DNA of 64,000 bases from Cherax quadricarinatus (GCF_038502225.1 NC_091341.1:5652525-5716524), one strand, 5' to 3'. Shown: positions 11,216 through 27,134, numbered from the stretch's first letter. The notes: generated from the letters alone by a model not told the origin. Numbers and translations are program-made.

Positions 11216-12480
11216 GTGAATAACAGTAGGTCAGTCTATTGATACTCTTCTAGCATCTAGCCTGTTTTTAGCTAGTGACAAATTGCCCTTAAATAACTTT
11301 TCAACTCACTGGAGCAGGACAAGTTACTTTCACCAATAGCCCTTTGAGATAGGTTTTTATAAGCTACAACTGGAAGAATTAAATAGTAACTAATTAAAGT
11401 CTGAGAACCTATAAATCAGAAATAATGTCTAAGCTTAACATTAAACATAATCAACTTAAACGATTCTTGAATTTTTAGCTTCATACTCGCAACTAGGTGC
11501 ATAGAATAATATATACATATATCTATTATGCCTGTGCATCAGAATCTTTCTTAAACTGCTCTTAGACATATTACTATCATTCCAGTACTCAAAAGTACCA
11601 GAGTAAGTAATGTGTGTGAGTACGTAGTGTGTGGCAGACTCGCCATAGAAGGTGACTGACAAAACCGAAAAGGCCTTAAATAAACCAACTTCGGACAAAG
11701 AGAGGCAATAAGCACAGCTTGCTTGAACAATACGGCGACCGGTTCACCAAAGTGCCACAGGCACCAAGCAGTGGTAATCAGTACAGCATTTGGCAAGGAA
11801 GAGTGACAAAAAAAAAAACGGTCTAACTGGGGACAATATAGATGTCCTCTGTAAAAGGCATAACACTCCGAAATTGCTGAATTCTAGTTCAACAACATCC
11901 AAACTCCGCCCATGACAGAGACGGCGCGTAGTTGCCAGTCAGAACAAGTTAGTTCAAGAGTTACACTCTGGACCTGAATCATATAGTCTCGACACAGCAA
12001 ATGTCAAAAATCACTAATTCTAAATAAATCTCTAAGAATAAACTTCTACAGAGGGCAAGAAATATTATTCGTATCAAACAACGAGATAATACTTGACCAC
12101 AAAACTGAGTCTACATCACAAGAGTGGAGAGAGAGGAAGACTGGACAGAGAGCGATTGCAGCAGATGCAGTTATCAAGTCAGGTCTACTCCCTGCTTGAC
12201 AACTCCCAAAATACACCATAACTGTAGTAACTGAGTGAGTTAACCAATCAGAATCTCGAGTCGGGCAACACAGAAAGAGTAGCGTGTAAAACATACCTAT
12301 AAATGTAGGGTAAATATATAAAACAAAAACTATAACGCATAATATTTCCGTTTTAGCTACTAAAGAAAATAACATTTACGATATATTTATCAAAAGGTAC
12401 ATTTATATATACAGCAACTTCACACCCGCACGACAGTCGCACTTGCTGGTACAGTACAATCGTCTAAAATTTTCCATGAA
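11216..12480. other. 1.3 kb without a recognisable gene
   Basis: The sequence looks unique and moderately AT-rich. ORFs of 80-109 codons on the minus strand (11456-11796, 12046-12375) have no recognisable domain, and I cannot distinguish them from chance. Confidence 0.5.
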
Positions 12481-12750
12481 TTATATATCATTTAACTGAA
12501 TCCCTGAGGAGCACTGTTGTGCCATGCGCACAAAGGAACTCTTGAGTGTGTTTCTTTCACTGGGGAAGTCGTACCGCAGAAATTTGTCAGTAGGACCAGT
12601 AGGACCAGTTTGGTGGTGGGTTGTATGAAGGACCTGTCTAGTTCGGCCGGCGGGCCTGCTGTCTCGCGTCAGGTGTTTCGTTGTTGTGGGATCTGATAGT
12701 GAGGTGTGGGCTACCCCTTTATATACCTTCTTTTGATGCTTTACTTTCAT
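12481..12750 (-). other. 89-codon ORF, unrecognised
   Basis: A minus-strand ORF starting with ATG at 12750 encodes a basic, Thr- and His-rich peptide containing HTTHHQTGPTGPTDKFLRYD. It is embedded in sequence that otherwise looks non-coding and has no neighbouring exon or promoter that I can see. It may be part of an undescribed transposable element or chance. I do not assign a function. Confidence 0.2.
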
Positions 12751-12855
12751 TATTCCTTGATAATGTGAGTAGTTACGAAAGCGGTTGGAACTTCTCTATT
12801 CTTTCAGAGTGGTTGTTTTGCATATTCTAAAATCACCTGTTTATTGAGATCTTAT

Positions 12856-12858
<3 letters not shown>

Positions 12859-12946
<88 letters not shown>
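12859..12946. repeat. (TA)n microsatellite, left flank of MITE
   Basis: About 44 uninterrupted TA dinucleotides run directly up to the first base of the MITE terminal inverted repeat. Confidence 0.95.
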
Positions 12947-12949
<3 letters not shown>

Positions 12950-13324
12950 GTGCCGAATATGTAAAACTGGTCAATTAGCAAGAACTCATTTAAAATTATG
13001 TCCTTTCTAAAATTTTCTGTTATACGTTTAAAGATATATTTTTTTCATTAATGTTAATGTAAAAAATTTTAATTTTGCACCAAAAGAATCTTAGAAAACT
13101 TACCTAATCTTATTATAACAAGAGCAATTTATTTTAGCCTAACCCAACCAAATATATTTTAGATTTGTTTACAGTAACTAAACAAACACAGTGAAATATA
13201 TATTTTTCGATAGGTTTAGAATGATTTTTACGAAATTATTGCATATACAAATTTTCACTTGTCCTATATGGCAAGATGAACGTTGCTATGTAAGCCAAGG
13301 TCGCAAATTCTGCCTATTCGGCAC

Positions 13325-13327
<3 letters not shown>
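12947..13327 (+). mobile_element. MITE, copy 1 (381 bp, TA target)
   Basis: The element starts gtcgtgccgaata and ends tattcggcacgac, perfect 13-bp terminal inverted repeats, and lies between two (TA)n tracts, consistent with a TA target. The interior is AT-rich and non-coding. Copies 2 (47892-48266, inverted) and 3 (61985-62373) share nearly the whole interior, including aactggtcaattagcaagaa and ttgcatatacaaattttcac. TA target preference is typical of Tc1/mariner-type elements, but no transposase is present, so the superfamily assignment is inference. Confidence 0.85.

Positions 13328-13411
<84 letters not shown>
13328..13411. repeat. (TA)n microsatellite, right flank of MITE
   Basis: About 42 TA units follow immediately on the right terminal inverted repeat of MITE copy 1. 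A 78-codon ORF running into it ends in a Tyr-Ile repeat and is spurious. Confidence 0.95.
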
Positions 13412-13415
<4 letters not shown>

Positions 13416-13464
13416 TATTTTATCTAAAGACGGGACAGACGCTAAAATAAAAAATGAATCACAT

Positions 13465-13700
13465 GGATGTTAAGAAATATTTCTTGCATCTTCGAGTGGT
13501 CAGGAAGTGGAACGACCTAAACAATGAAATGATAGAGCCAAGATCCCTATATTTTATTCATAATCTTTTAGAATATGATTGATAGGGCTGATGTAGCCAT
13601 TTGAGAGGAAGATCAGTGATGACCAGTGGAGAGGCGGGGCCAGGAGCTGAGAATCAAACCCTGCAACTACGCATATAGATAGGTACATTTAGGTTGGAAT
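13465..13700 (+). pseudogene. LINE 3' end fragment
   Basis: The blocks acatggatgttaagaaatat, ggtcaggaagtggaacgacc and then gaggcggggccaggagctga followed by accctgcaactac match the last 250 bp of the LINE copy at 56760-56975. It has no intact coding frame. Confidence 0.7.
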
Positions 13701-14009
13701 ATCCACACACAGACAAACGCACACACACAGCGAATTAAAAGGAAGCGAAGCAGAAGGTAAAGGTGGCATAATAGCAATTACATATAAAAAAAGATATAGG
13801 AATAACTAATGCAATAGTAAACAGAATGATATAACATAAAATACCGTTATTTGCCTTAAGCTGCAGATCCTCTCCTCTTAGGTCCTTTAATACATTTTTT
13901 GATAGTTAACAGTGGGACTATTGCTCAGAAACCAGCATAAGTTTATATAAAGTGAACAGTGGTTACCTAAGATAACAGTATCATTAACGTATAACGCACC
14001 ACCAGGATA
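13701..14009. other. Spacer, no gene recognised
   Basis: AT-rich sequence with no supported feature. Confidence 0.5.
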
Positions 14010-14750
14010 TCTTGGCAAGAGTAAGAGAGCAACAGAGCAGAAATAAACACCTCGAAGAACGCAATATAGAAAGTAAGCATAATGTAAAGCTTTTGATCAG
14101 AGGAGACTTCAATCACAGAGTGGAAGAGCACAAGTACGCTCACACCTTGAGTATGCTCCACTTTCTTGGTTTGCCTGCCCCACCCCCCCCTCTCATCTGC
14201 GACTGCTTGACAGAGTAGAGAACAGAGCAAGACGTCTCATCTCTCGCCTGGACCCATCCTGGATAGATCTGTCATTTCAGCAGAGCCTTCAACACAGGAG
14301 GGATGTAGGTGGCCTTACTGTTATGTACAAGGCCAATATTGTCAAAATACCACACTTGGATCCACTTCGAGGACAGCGTGAAACAAGCTTTTATGCCACA
14401 AGACGGGCAGAAAGCAGCAACTTCACTCTGGCTGTACCCTTCTCCAGAACATCACTCCATCTGAGATCATACATACCCAGGATGACTCGAGTATGGAACA
14501 CATTCGTACAGCATAATGATGTCAACGAGATAAAGTCAGTTGATCAAATGAAAATGCTGGCCCACAGATGGCTCCAATTTCATCCTGTTCCCTACTTGTA
14601 TGTCTCATAACAATAAAAATGCTTTCAAATGAGCTGATGTAGGCAACAGCTCTTAGCTTGCCAATAAAGTTAGGAATCCTTAACCTGTAAATAGCTTGTC
14701 AATAAAGCTAGGGATCCTTAACCTTGTCAAACCCTGTGTAAAAAAAAAAA
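14010..14750 (+). pseudogene. Jockey-type LINE, RT C-terminus and polyA tail
   Basis: A 95-codon frame at 14323-14610 encodes a peptide containing MYKANIVKIPHLDPLR and FSRTSLHLRSYIPRMTRVWN, which resembles the conserved C-terminal domain of Jockey-like RT proteins. Upstream (about 14220-14320) the reading continues in another frame through 'agaacagagcaagacgtctcatctctc', so at least one frameshift is present. After the stop at 14610 a 3' UTR with two aataaa-like signals (14611-14730) ends in an A-run at about 14740-14750, typical of target-primed insertion. A related piece lies at 54907-54990. Confidence 0.65.
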
Positions 14751-15839
14751 GAGGCGGAGTCATAGGCAACTTGTACTACCTGACGTGGTCATGTGGAAAC
14801 CCTCATGGCTCTCTTTTCGACTCAATAAGGTTCAATTTCCTAAGAGGAAGAGTAAGCCTCTAGTGCTTCACACATTTACAGTACATACGGAAGGTAGGAA
14901 ACGGATCCGGAATATCGATATGATCAAAAGAATGATGAAAAATGAGACAACGAAATCGGACTTTGTATTTCCAAAGAATGAACATAACTTTGGAAAAAAA
15001 ATGAAAGCGTCTTAGGAGAGTTATCACACAGTATTTAGTATTTAGAAAATGTAAGACTGGAGAAAAGAATGAAATGAGTGGCAACTGGGAGTCCAGACCA
15101 CAGAAGAATGAAAGATGTCATCTGAAGTATAATGGAAAAAATGAGTTGGATGGAGAACTAACAGAAATTTGCTTGAGAGTCTGAGAAAACTGTCCCCCAC
15201 AAGGCGTTCACCACCCACAACAGATTAACACCATTGCTTTTGTTATGACTAAACATTCCTACTAATCAAAAGCTTTTATAACAGAATGACGGTAATAAAG
15301 GTGAGATAAAGGTGCGATTACTGCAAAATTAAGGACTGTTTGAAGCAGGATGATATTTTATGATGATTACCAGAATGAACGAAGAAGCGCCTGATAACCT
15401 TGCTGTACCCGTCCGGAAATTACCTTGATAATCCTGGTGCAAGATTCTTGAACAAGGGAATTAGAGGCATATTCACATTCCTTGACTCTATCTATTACCT
15501 CCCATTGAACAGAAGCTGCCTTACGAAATATATTGAACTCCAAGTGTCTAGTGAATATGAAAGGTATACGAGCAAACCAGAAGGGACTTACTGAAAGAAA
15601 GAGAGAGAGTGGAGGGGGGGAAGAAAATGCCATTCTCAAGAATGATAAACTACCCTGAAAAGTGAGTACAACACCGAGCTTCTTGCCGGAATATATACAT
15701 AAAAAACGCTAAGCCCTGGAGGTTATTTCCTCACGCCGGATGCTCGCGTAAATATAATAACGTCGGCAGTATATATAACATCAACAAATTTATTACGACT
15801 TTCAGGATCTTCAAAGAAGATTCTCTCTGTATAATGAAG
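14751..15839. other. 1.1 kb without a recognisable gene
   Basis: No ORF longer than 90 codons is present and none carries a recognisable domain. It may contain decayed LINE ORF sequence (A- and G-rich plus strand at 14790-15150), but I cannot align it confidently. Confidence 0.45.
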
Positions 15840-15879
15840 ACTACATATATTCCAGGCCCATCCTGGAGTATGTAGCACC
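15840..15879 (+). pseudogene. LINE RT motif fragment at minisatellite edge
   Basis: The bases ccaggcccatcctggagtat leading into gtagcacc match the RT C-terminal block at 56458-56490 and 10925-10965, which encodes (V)RPILEYAAP. It abuts and grades into the 27-bp minisatellite. Confidence 0.55.
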
Positions 15880-16800
15880 TGCGCCAACCAGGCTATCTGT
15901 AGCACCTGCGTCAACCAGGCTATCTGTAGCACCTGCGTCAACCAGGCTATTTGTAGCACCTGCGTCAACCAGGCTATTTGTAGCACCTGCGTCAACCAGG
16001 CTATATGTAGCACCTGCGTTAACCAGGCTATATGTAGCACCTGCGTCAACCAGGCTATCTGTAGCACCTGCGTCAACCAGGCTATTTGTAGCACCTGCGT
16101 CAACCAGGCTATCTGTAGCACCTGCGTCAACCAGGCTATCTGTAGCACCTGCGCCAACCAGGCTATTTGTAGCACCTGCGTCAACCAGGCTATATGTAGC
16201 ACCTGCGTCAACCAGGCTATCTGTAGCACCTGCGTCAACCAGGCTATTTGTAGCACCTGCGTCATCCACAGTATCTGTAACACCTGCGTCAACCAGGCTA
16301 TCTGTAGCACCTGCGTCAACCAGACTATCTGTAGCACCTGCGCCAACCAGGCTATTTGTAGCACCTGCGTCAACCAGGCTATATGTAGCACCTGCGTCAA
16401 CCAGGCTATCTGTAGCACCTGCGTCAACCAGGCTATTTGTAGCACCTGCGTCAACCAGGCTATATGTAGCACCTGCGTCAACCAGGCTATCTGTAGCACC
16501 TGCGTCAACCAGGCTATCTGTAGCACCTGCGTCAACCAGGCTATCTGTAGCACCTGCGTCAACCAGGCTATCTGTAGCACCTGCGTCAACCAGGCTATCT
16601 GTAGCACCTGCGTCAACCAGGCTATCTGTAGCACCTGCGTCAACCAGGCTATCTGTAGCACCTGCGTCTACCAGGCTATCTGTAGCACCTGCGTCAACCA
16701 GGCTATCTGTAGCACCTGCGTCAACCAGGCTATCTGTAGCACCTGCGTCAACCAGGCTATCTGTAGCACCTGCGTCATCCACAGTATCTGTAGCCCTGAA
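15880..16800. repeat. 27-bp minisatellite
   Basis: About 33-34 units of gcacctgcgtcaaccaggct plus atctgta are very uniform. Variants are limited to gcc/gtc, tat(c/t/a)tgta and occasional atccacagt units. Because 27 is a multiple of three and the unit has no stop in two minus frames, overlapping ORFs of 312 and 331 codons span it. They would encode nine-residue repeats (DAGATDSLV and QVLQIAWLT). I treat them as artefacts: two overlapping frames are equally open, and there are no flanking domains. Confidence 0.95.
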
Positions 16801-16960
16801 TGAACTACACCTACTGCAACACCTGACGATCCACACTTACTGTTGCACCTAAGTGAAAAACACCTACTGTAACACCTGCGTGTGCCACACCTAATGTAGC
16901 ACCTACGTGTGCCACACCTACTGTACTGTCCTCTTGAATGCCAGAGACAGTGTTGTACCA
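16801..16960. repeat. Degenerate right edge of the 27-bp array
   Basis: Diverged units containing cacctactgtaacacctgcg and cacacctactgta continue for about 130 bp beyond the regular array. Confidence 0.6.
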
Positions 16961-18910
16961 AGTAATTAATGTCTTGTGAAAGTGAGAATGAAGATAATTA
17001 GAGCATGAGAAGGAAAAATATTAATTTCAAAAGAGGAGACTATGAAAGTATAAATTCTGAATGGAGTCAAGTGGGAAAGGGACATAGATGGGAAGAAAAC
17101 GAATGATATGATAAAGTATGTAGCAGTAAAGTGTAGTGAGCGGAGCAGAAATTCATACCCAGAAGCAGAAGACGCAGTGGCAAGAATAGTGAGAGACCGT
17201 GGCTCACCCAGAGGTACTCAGAGACAAAACTCGAAAGTGCAAGAGGGTGAGGAAAACGAAGTAAAATGCGCACAACAGGGAAACAAGGAAAGAGCCAGAA
17301 ATGAATAATCATTGTTGAGACGAGAGTCTAATCAATAATTTGAGAATGACACAGCATCGAAAACCAAAGCCTAACTAAAGTTCCTGTACAACCACGTCGT
17401 AAGAAAGATAAAAGATCAGGTAATAAGGCTGAAGAAGGAGGGAGGAGAGATCACAAGAAATAACTAGGAAATCTGCTGGGAGATGAACCAGAGATTCAAG
17501 GAGGTATTCTCAGATTAAACAGGGACATTACCAGAAGGACTAAGAAGAAAACAGCACCAGTGGGCCCTACACATAATATACACATGAGAAAAGTTAAAGA
17601 AACTCTTGAGAGAACTAGAAATCTGAAAGACACTGAGTCCAGACACTATTTCTTCGTATTTCTGAGAGTGAGAGCACAATCTCCGAGTGAACAACTAGAC
17701 ACTATCTTCAACAAATCATCTGTTACAGGTCAACTGCCACAGGTCAGAAAATAAAATGAAGCCCCCAAAAATAAGAAAAAGACAGACAGCGTTAAACTAC
17801 AGGCTTGTGTCACTGACATGCATAGCGTGTAAAATTATGAAGATTATCAGAAGAGAAGCGAAACTCGTGGAACTGAACAGGTCCATAGGTAACAGCCGGT
17901 TTGATTTTTGAGATAATAGGTAATGAAAGCAGTTTATTACTGTACAACACAGGACAGGGTAGGGAAAAAGCAAAGCGAATTTTTTTCTAGAAAGAGGCGT
18001 CAAAATGAGAAGGAGTAACGAATGGTGTTGCACAAAGGTCAGTACTGGGACCAGTAGTCTTTCATGAGTATGTGAATAACAGAACAGAAGAAAATGAATC
18101 AGAAGTATTCCTAATAGAAGATAAAATGTAAATGGAGAATCAAAACAGGGGCAGACCAGGAAACACTACAAACTGATCTGGACAAGCTGCTGGATTGGTC
18201 TGACAGATAGATTTTAGAATTTAACCCCAGCAAATGCCAAGTCATGAAAATCGAGGAAGGGCGAATAATACCGGACACACTGTGCATGACAGAAACGAAG
18301 GCTGCAACTCTCACACTGGGAAAAGGACCTCGTAGTGAATATTGTTCCGAACACAGCAGCATACCCACAGAGGAGCACATTAACCGAATACCTCTGCAGC
18401 AAATGCTTGTCTGGCGAATCTAAGCTTAGCTTTCAGGAAGCCTCGACAAAGAGTCGTTCACAACACAATATATGACATATGTCAGACCCTTCTTATAGCA
18501 TACAAGAATGGCCCACAAGTGTTAAAGCATGTGAAGAAACTGGTAAATGTGCACAATAGTGAGATTAGGTGAGATTAGTCCCAGAGCTAAAATGTATAAG
18601 CTATGAGGAGAGACTAAAGAGCTAAACCATATAACATTAGTGAACTGAAGGCCCAGGGGAAACCTGGAAACGACGTACAAAATGATGAGAGGAACTGATT
18701 TGATGGACTGGGACTGAATGTTCAAGAGGTAGGATTCCGAGAGAGGAGGATACAGCTGAAGTCACATTTGAGTGACAGAGGTAGGATCCATACATAGCTA
18801 TAAGAATAGGTATGATAGAACACGCACAGCCAGCGTGAGAGGCGGCCAGTGATGAAGTGAGGTCAGGAGCTGAGTCTCAACCCGTGCAGCCACAAATAAG
18901 TAATATAAAG
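16961..18910 (+). pseudogene. Decayed LINE ORF2, plus strand
   Basis: Fragments of the post-endonuclease linker, RT and C-terminal domain can be followed in shifting frames. They include the ttcaaaagaggagactatga block near 17025 (FKRGDYES type), aaactacaggcttgtgtcac (near 17795, the NYRPVSLT region), gttgcacaaaggtcagtact (near 18028, GV(P)QGSVL motif), ggacaagctgctggattggt (near 18180, LDKL.DW) and the C-terminal blocks near 18300-18660. The 3' UTR ends near gtgcagccacaaataagta at 18885-18903. Many stops and indels make it non-functional. Its 3' UTR matches the family at 56310-56990. Confidence 0.6.
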
Positions 18911-20012
18911 AGGTGTGGAAAAAAACATTTGTGTATAGGTGCTTCATCAGTCATAATTAGGACTGATGGCGCCCCTCGTGGCGAAAAGCTTCCTATAATA
19001 AATATCCTGAACTGAACAAATGTGATCTAGTCCAGTTTGTCAGCATCATCTTACCATTTACCACCATAAATAGATGAGAACACACACACATTCACTCACA
19101 CGCAGGGTCAGGAGCTGTGAATCGGCCCCTGCAACCACACACAGGTAAGTACAGGTACACACACACAAACAGGTGCGCGTGTGGTCAGTGTATTTGAGGA
19201 TAAATCCCTTTAACTTTTTAGAGGAGAATTTCTGTGATGTCTCACAGCCTCCATAACCATTACTGAACCTACATTCACACCTTTATTATTTACTCCATCC
19301 CCTCCACCCTCCACCATCCCTCCCCTCCATGCAACTCCCTTCAATCTACCCTCCTCTCAATGATACTCCCTCTCATCCACCCATCCTCCGTTTTTTACTT
19401 TCCCTCCCCTCATCCCTCCACCCTCCACCGGACATCCTCCAACTGACTCCCTCTCCACGCACATTTCATTCACGGGAGCAACAAATAATTTATTCAAGTT
19501 CCTCAGTCTTCAACTCATCAAAAACATCAACTGAAAAAGATGACTGCCAGAAACCTGATGAAGTACAGCAGCAGCCGAGTGAAAGACAAAAGCAGGTACC
19601 CACAGGTATGATAATGAGACTAGAAAACATAACGAGGGAACATCCAATACAAATATATAAACAAGCAGAATATATAGTGGTGATGAGCGGGGTCAAAAAA
19701 AAAAAAAAAAAATAGTGATAATTATAAACTTAAATTTTAAACGAGTGGAAGAGTAAACCAGTGGAAGGCCTCGGTCAGATGACCAAATGCTCCAACGTCG
19801 GGTGACCATTTGACTAAGACCCGATTCAGGAAACACTTGTCCTGTTTCCTGACAAGCATAACCTTACGTAACCTAGAGGAGTCAGTGAAGAGAGAGTGCG
19901 ACGGCAGTAGTGTTGTTGCCGAGGTGCGCCTCAAACTACTACTCTTTGACTGCTATGCTTCACTTGGTTATTTTATATATAAGACTGAAAAACGTCCCAC
20001 GACCTACACGTC
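18911..20012. other. Spacer with small repeat fragments
   Basis: A remnant of the dispersed GGCGAAACGT family is visible near 18945-19005 (gactgatggcgcccctcgtg, ggcgaaaagctt). A LINE 3'-end scrap with tcaggagctgtgaatcggcc lies at 19108-19160. A CT-rich tract lies at 19270-19460 and an A18 run near 19696. The 128-codon ORF at 19329-19715 starts in the CT-rich tract, ends in poly-Lys from the A-run, and has no recognisable domain. Confidence 0.5.
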
Positions 20013-20082
20013 CTCATGCCGGGAACAAAGAGATAGTAATTCATTCTCCTGTATAAATTAATAAATATAAAAATAAAAACTT

Positions 20083-20084
<2 letters not shown>
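20013..20084 (+). repeat. RTE 5'-UTR fragment
   Basis: The blocks catgccgggaacaaagagat and ttctcctgtataaattaata correspond to 22340-22400 just upstream of the intact RTE ORF. The fragment ends at the (TA)n tract. Confidence 0.5.

Positions 20085-20172
<88 letters not shown>
20085..20172. repeat. (TA)n microsatellite
   Basis: About 44 TA units abut the 3' end of the minus-strand RTE copy. Confidence 0.95.
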
Positions 20173-20176
<4 letters not shown>

Positions 20177-21579
20177 AACACACGGGCTGATTCCCACCAA
20201 GGCAGGGTGGCCCGAAAAAGAAAAAGTTTCACCATCATTCACTCCATCACTGTCTTGCCAGAAGGGTGCTTTACACTACAGTTTTTAAACTGCAACATTA
20301 ACACCTCTCCTTCAGAGCGCAGGCACTGTACTTCCCATCTCCAGGACTCAAGTCCGGCCTGCCGGTTTCCCTGAATCTCTTCATAAATGTTACTTTGCTC
20401 ACACTCCAACTGCACGTCAAGTATTAAAAAACATTTGTCTCCATTCACTCCTATCAAACATGCTCACGCATGACTGCTGGAAGTCCAAGCCCCTCGCACA
20501 CAAAACCTCCTTTATCCCTTCCCTCCAACCTTTCCTAGGCCGACCCCTACCCCGCCTTCCTTCCACTACAGACTGATACACTCTTGAAGTCATTCTGTTT
20601 CGCTCCATTCTCTCTACATGTCCGAACCACCTCAACAACCCTTCCTCAGCCCTCTGGACAACAGTTTTGGTAATCCCGCACCTCCTCCTAACTTCCAAAC
20701 TACGAATTCTCTGCATTATATTCACACCACACATTGCCCTCAGACATGACATCTCCACTGCCTCCAGCCTTCTCCTCGCTGCAACATTCATCACCCATGC
20801 TTCACACCCATATAAGAGCGTTGGTAAAACTATTATCTCATACATTCCCCTCTTTGCTTCCAAGGACAAAGTTCTTTGTCTCCACAGACTCCTAAGTGCA
20901 CCACTCACCCTTCTCCCCTCATCAATTCTATGATTCACCTCATCTTTCATAGATCCATCCGCTGACACGTCCACTCCCAGATATCTGAATACATTCACCT
21001 CCTCCATACTCTCTCCCTCCAATCTGATATCCAATCTTCATCACCTAATCTTTTTGTTATCCTCATAACCTTATTCTTTCCTGTATTCACTTTCAATTTT
21101 CTTCTTTTACATACCTTACAAAATTCATCCACCAACCTCTGCAACTTCTCTTCAGAATCTCCCAAGAGCACAGTGTCATCAGCAAAGAACAACTGTGACA
21201 ACTCCTACTTTATGTGTGATTCTTTATCTTTTAACTTCATGCCTCTTGCCATGACCCTCGCATTTACTTCTCTTACAACCCCATCTATAATTATATTGAA
21301 CAACCACGGTGACATCACACATCCTTGTCTAAGGCCTACTTTTACTAGGAAATAATCTCCCTCTCCTCGCCTCACTATCCTCGTAAAAACTCTTCACCGC
21401 TTTCAGTAACCTACCTTCTATACCATACATCTGCAACATCTGCCACATTGCCCTCCTATCCACCCTGTCATACGCCTTTACCAAATCCATAAATGCCACA
21501 AAAACCTCTTTAGCCTTATCTAAATACTGTTCACTTATATGTTTCACTGTAAACACCTGGTCCACACACACCCTATCTT

Positions 21580-21581
<2 letters not shown>
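20173..21581 (-). pseudogene. RTE-like LINE copy A, 5'-truncated
   Basis: This minus-strand copy matches the last 1.4 kb of the intact RTE element at 22001-25590, beginning just upstream of RT motif A (RKGRGCVDQVF region) and running to the 3' UTR. Frames 21329-21571 (YLDKAKEVFVAFMDLVKAYD), 20995-21201 (SQLFFADDTVLLGDSEEKLQ) and 20417-21034 (RYLGVDVSADGSMKDEVNHR to the C-terminal RGRGRPRKGWREG) are the same protein in shifted frames. At least two frameshifts or deletions are present, near 21030 and 21330. 5' truncation is typical of target-primed reverse transcription. The truncation point abuts (TA)n, and nucleotide divergence from the intact copy looks low. Confidence 0.9.
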
Positions 21582-21630
<49 letters not shown>

Positions 21631-21640
21631 ATATATATAT
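21582..21640. repeat. (TA)n microsatellite
   Basis: TA repeats with one tct interruption lie at the truncated 5' end of RTE copy A. Confidence 0.9.
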
Positions 21641-21644
21641 ACAC

Positions 21645-21725
21645 ACAAGGAATTCGCAAGAGCAGGCGAAATATACACAAACACTGATCTATGTGTATAT
21701 TTTGCCTGATCTTGCGAATTCCTTG
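21645..21725. repeat. Inverted repeat / hairpin, ~31-bp arms
   Basis: Arm one (aaggaattcgcaagagcagg, continuing cgaaatatacaca) is complementary, with about two mismatches, to arm two (tgtgtatattttgcctgatc, continuing ttgcgaattcctt). The loop is about 15 bases. It may be the terminal foldback of a short non-autonomous element that includes the tRNA-like segment to its right. Confidence 0.75.
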
Positions 21726-21842
21726 CATTGTTAAAATCTCTAGTAAGGCTGATGCATGCAGTGGATGAGATGAAAAGCTGTAAGCCTTCTCAATGAAAGC
21801 TGGGTGCCTTGGATCAACGTCTAGCGCAAGCTGGACGCCAAG

Positions 21843-21918
21843 GTATTGGTCCAGTGTGGTGAGAATGGTAATGCACTTCGTACCTTGCTCCAAGGTTCGT
21901 AGGTTCGAGTCTCTTTCA
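21843..21918 (+). repeat. tRNA-like (SINE-head-like) segment
   Basis: A tggtccagtgtggtgagaat stretch resembles a pol III A box, and ggttcgagtctc near 21900-21911 matches a B box. The spacing is compatible with a tRNA-derived SINE head. The acceptor stem cannot be closed, so it is not a tRNA gene. It sits next to the 21645-21725 foldback and before a (TA)n tract. Confidence 0.45.
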
Positions 21919-21933
21919 GCCAGAGATCAGTGT

Positions 21934-21936
<3 letters not shown>

Positions 21937-22000
<64 letters not shown>
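21937..22000. repeat. (TA)n microsatellite
   Basis: About 32 TA units lie immediately before the 5' end of RTE copy B. Confidence 0.95.
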
Positions 22001-26427
<4,427 letters not shown>

Positions 26428-26527
26428 NNNNNNNNNNNNNNNNNNNNNNNNNNNNNNNNNNNNNNNNNNNNNNNNNNNNNNNNNNNNNNNNNNNNNNNNN
26501 NNNNNNNNNNNNNNNNNNNNNNNNNNN
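26428..26527. other. Assembly gap (100 N)
   Basis: Exactly 100 N. This is the usual size for a gap of unknown length, so the true distance is not known. LINE sequence reaches the left edge but is not recognisable on the right edge. Confidence 0.99.
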
Positions 26528-27134
26528 CGTATTTTTAAACTGACCCAATAAGCATTTTTCAAGGTCATATTTTGACTCGGGAGGGAAAATACATAAAATT
26601 AACTAATCTTATTTAAAAGCATACAACCTTTCAAAACTGTTGACCAGTGTTACCTCCTCTTTTTACAGTCTTAAGTATATATGTCGAATTGTTGTAAAGC
26701 CACTGCTGGCGAAAGTCTACAAATAAAGATACCTGGATGCTGCACAAACGTCTCCATCCTCAGAGATAATACTGCATGGGTATTTCCTTAACTGCAACCA
26801 CTGATACAATCACATCAATTCTGAAGGATCATTTTTTCCCAAACTCTTAGCCAAATAGGTTATTATCCGTATTGAATTGACCGTCAGCAATAACTCCAAA
26901 CCTGCCTCTCAAATTATTCATGCTGGTAGGTCACCTGTCAACTACCACTATACAAGATCATTTTAACTTACTCTGTAAAAAGAGTGATGAATCCGCTCAG
27001 TTTTGGCTATCTAAAAATTTTCTAAAACCCACAAGTCACGGGGAAACATGTGACTTTGCTTCTCACCAATAGGATAACGCTTCGTCAGGCCAGAAGTATC
27101 AGAGTTCATTACCTTCCTCCAGTTTGCTTGAAAA
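26528..27134. other. Spacer with one dispersed-repeat fragment
   Basis: At 26690-26765 ccactgctggcgaaagtcta and ataaagatacctggatgctg match the dispersed GGCGAAACGT family. The rest is AT-rich and unrecognised. Confidence 0.55.

Noticed and set aside
13191..13427. Plus-strand ORF ending in a Tyr-Ile repeat (also at 62267-62491)
   Set aside because: It reads through the MITE end into (TA)n in both copies. It is shared only because the MITE is shared, and there is no conserved start context or domain.
15723..16836. Two overlapping minus-strand ORFs of 312 and 331 codons with nine-residue repeats
   Set aside because: A 27-bp unit without stops keeps two frames open simultaneously. There is no unique N- or C-terminal domain and no sign of selection for one frame.
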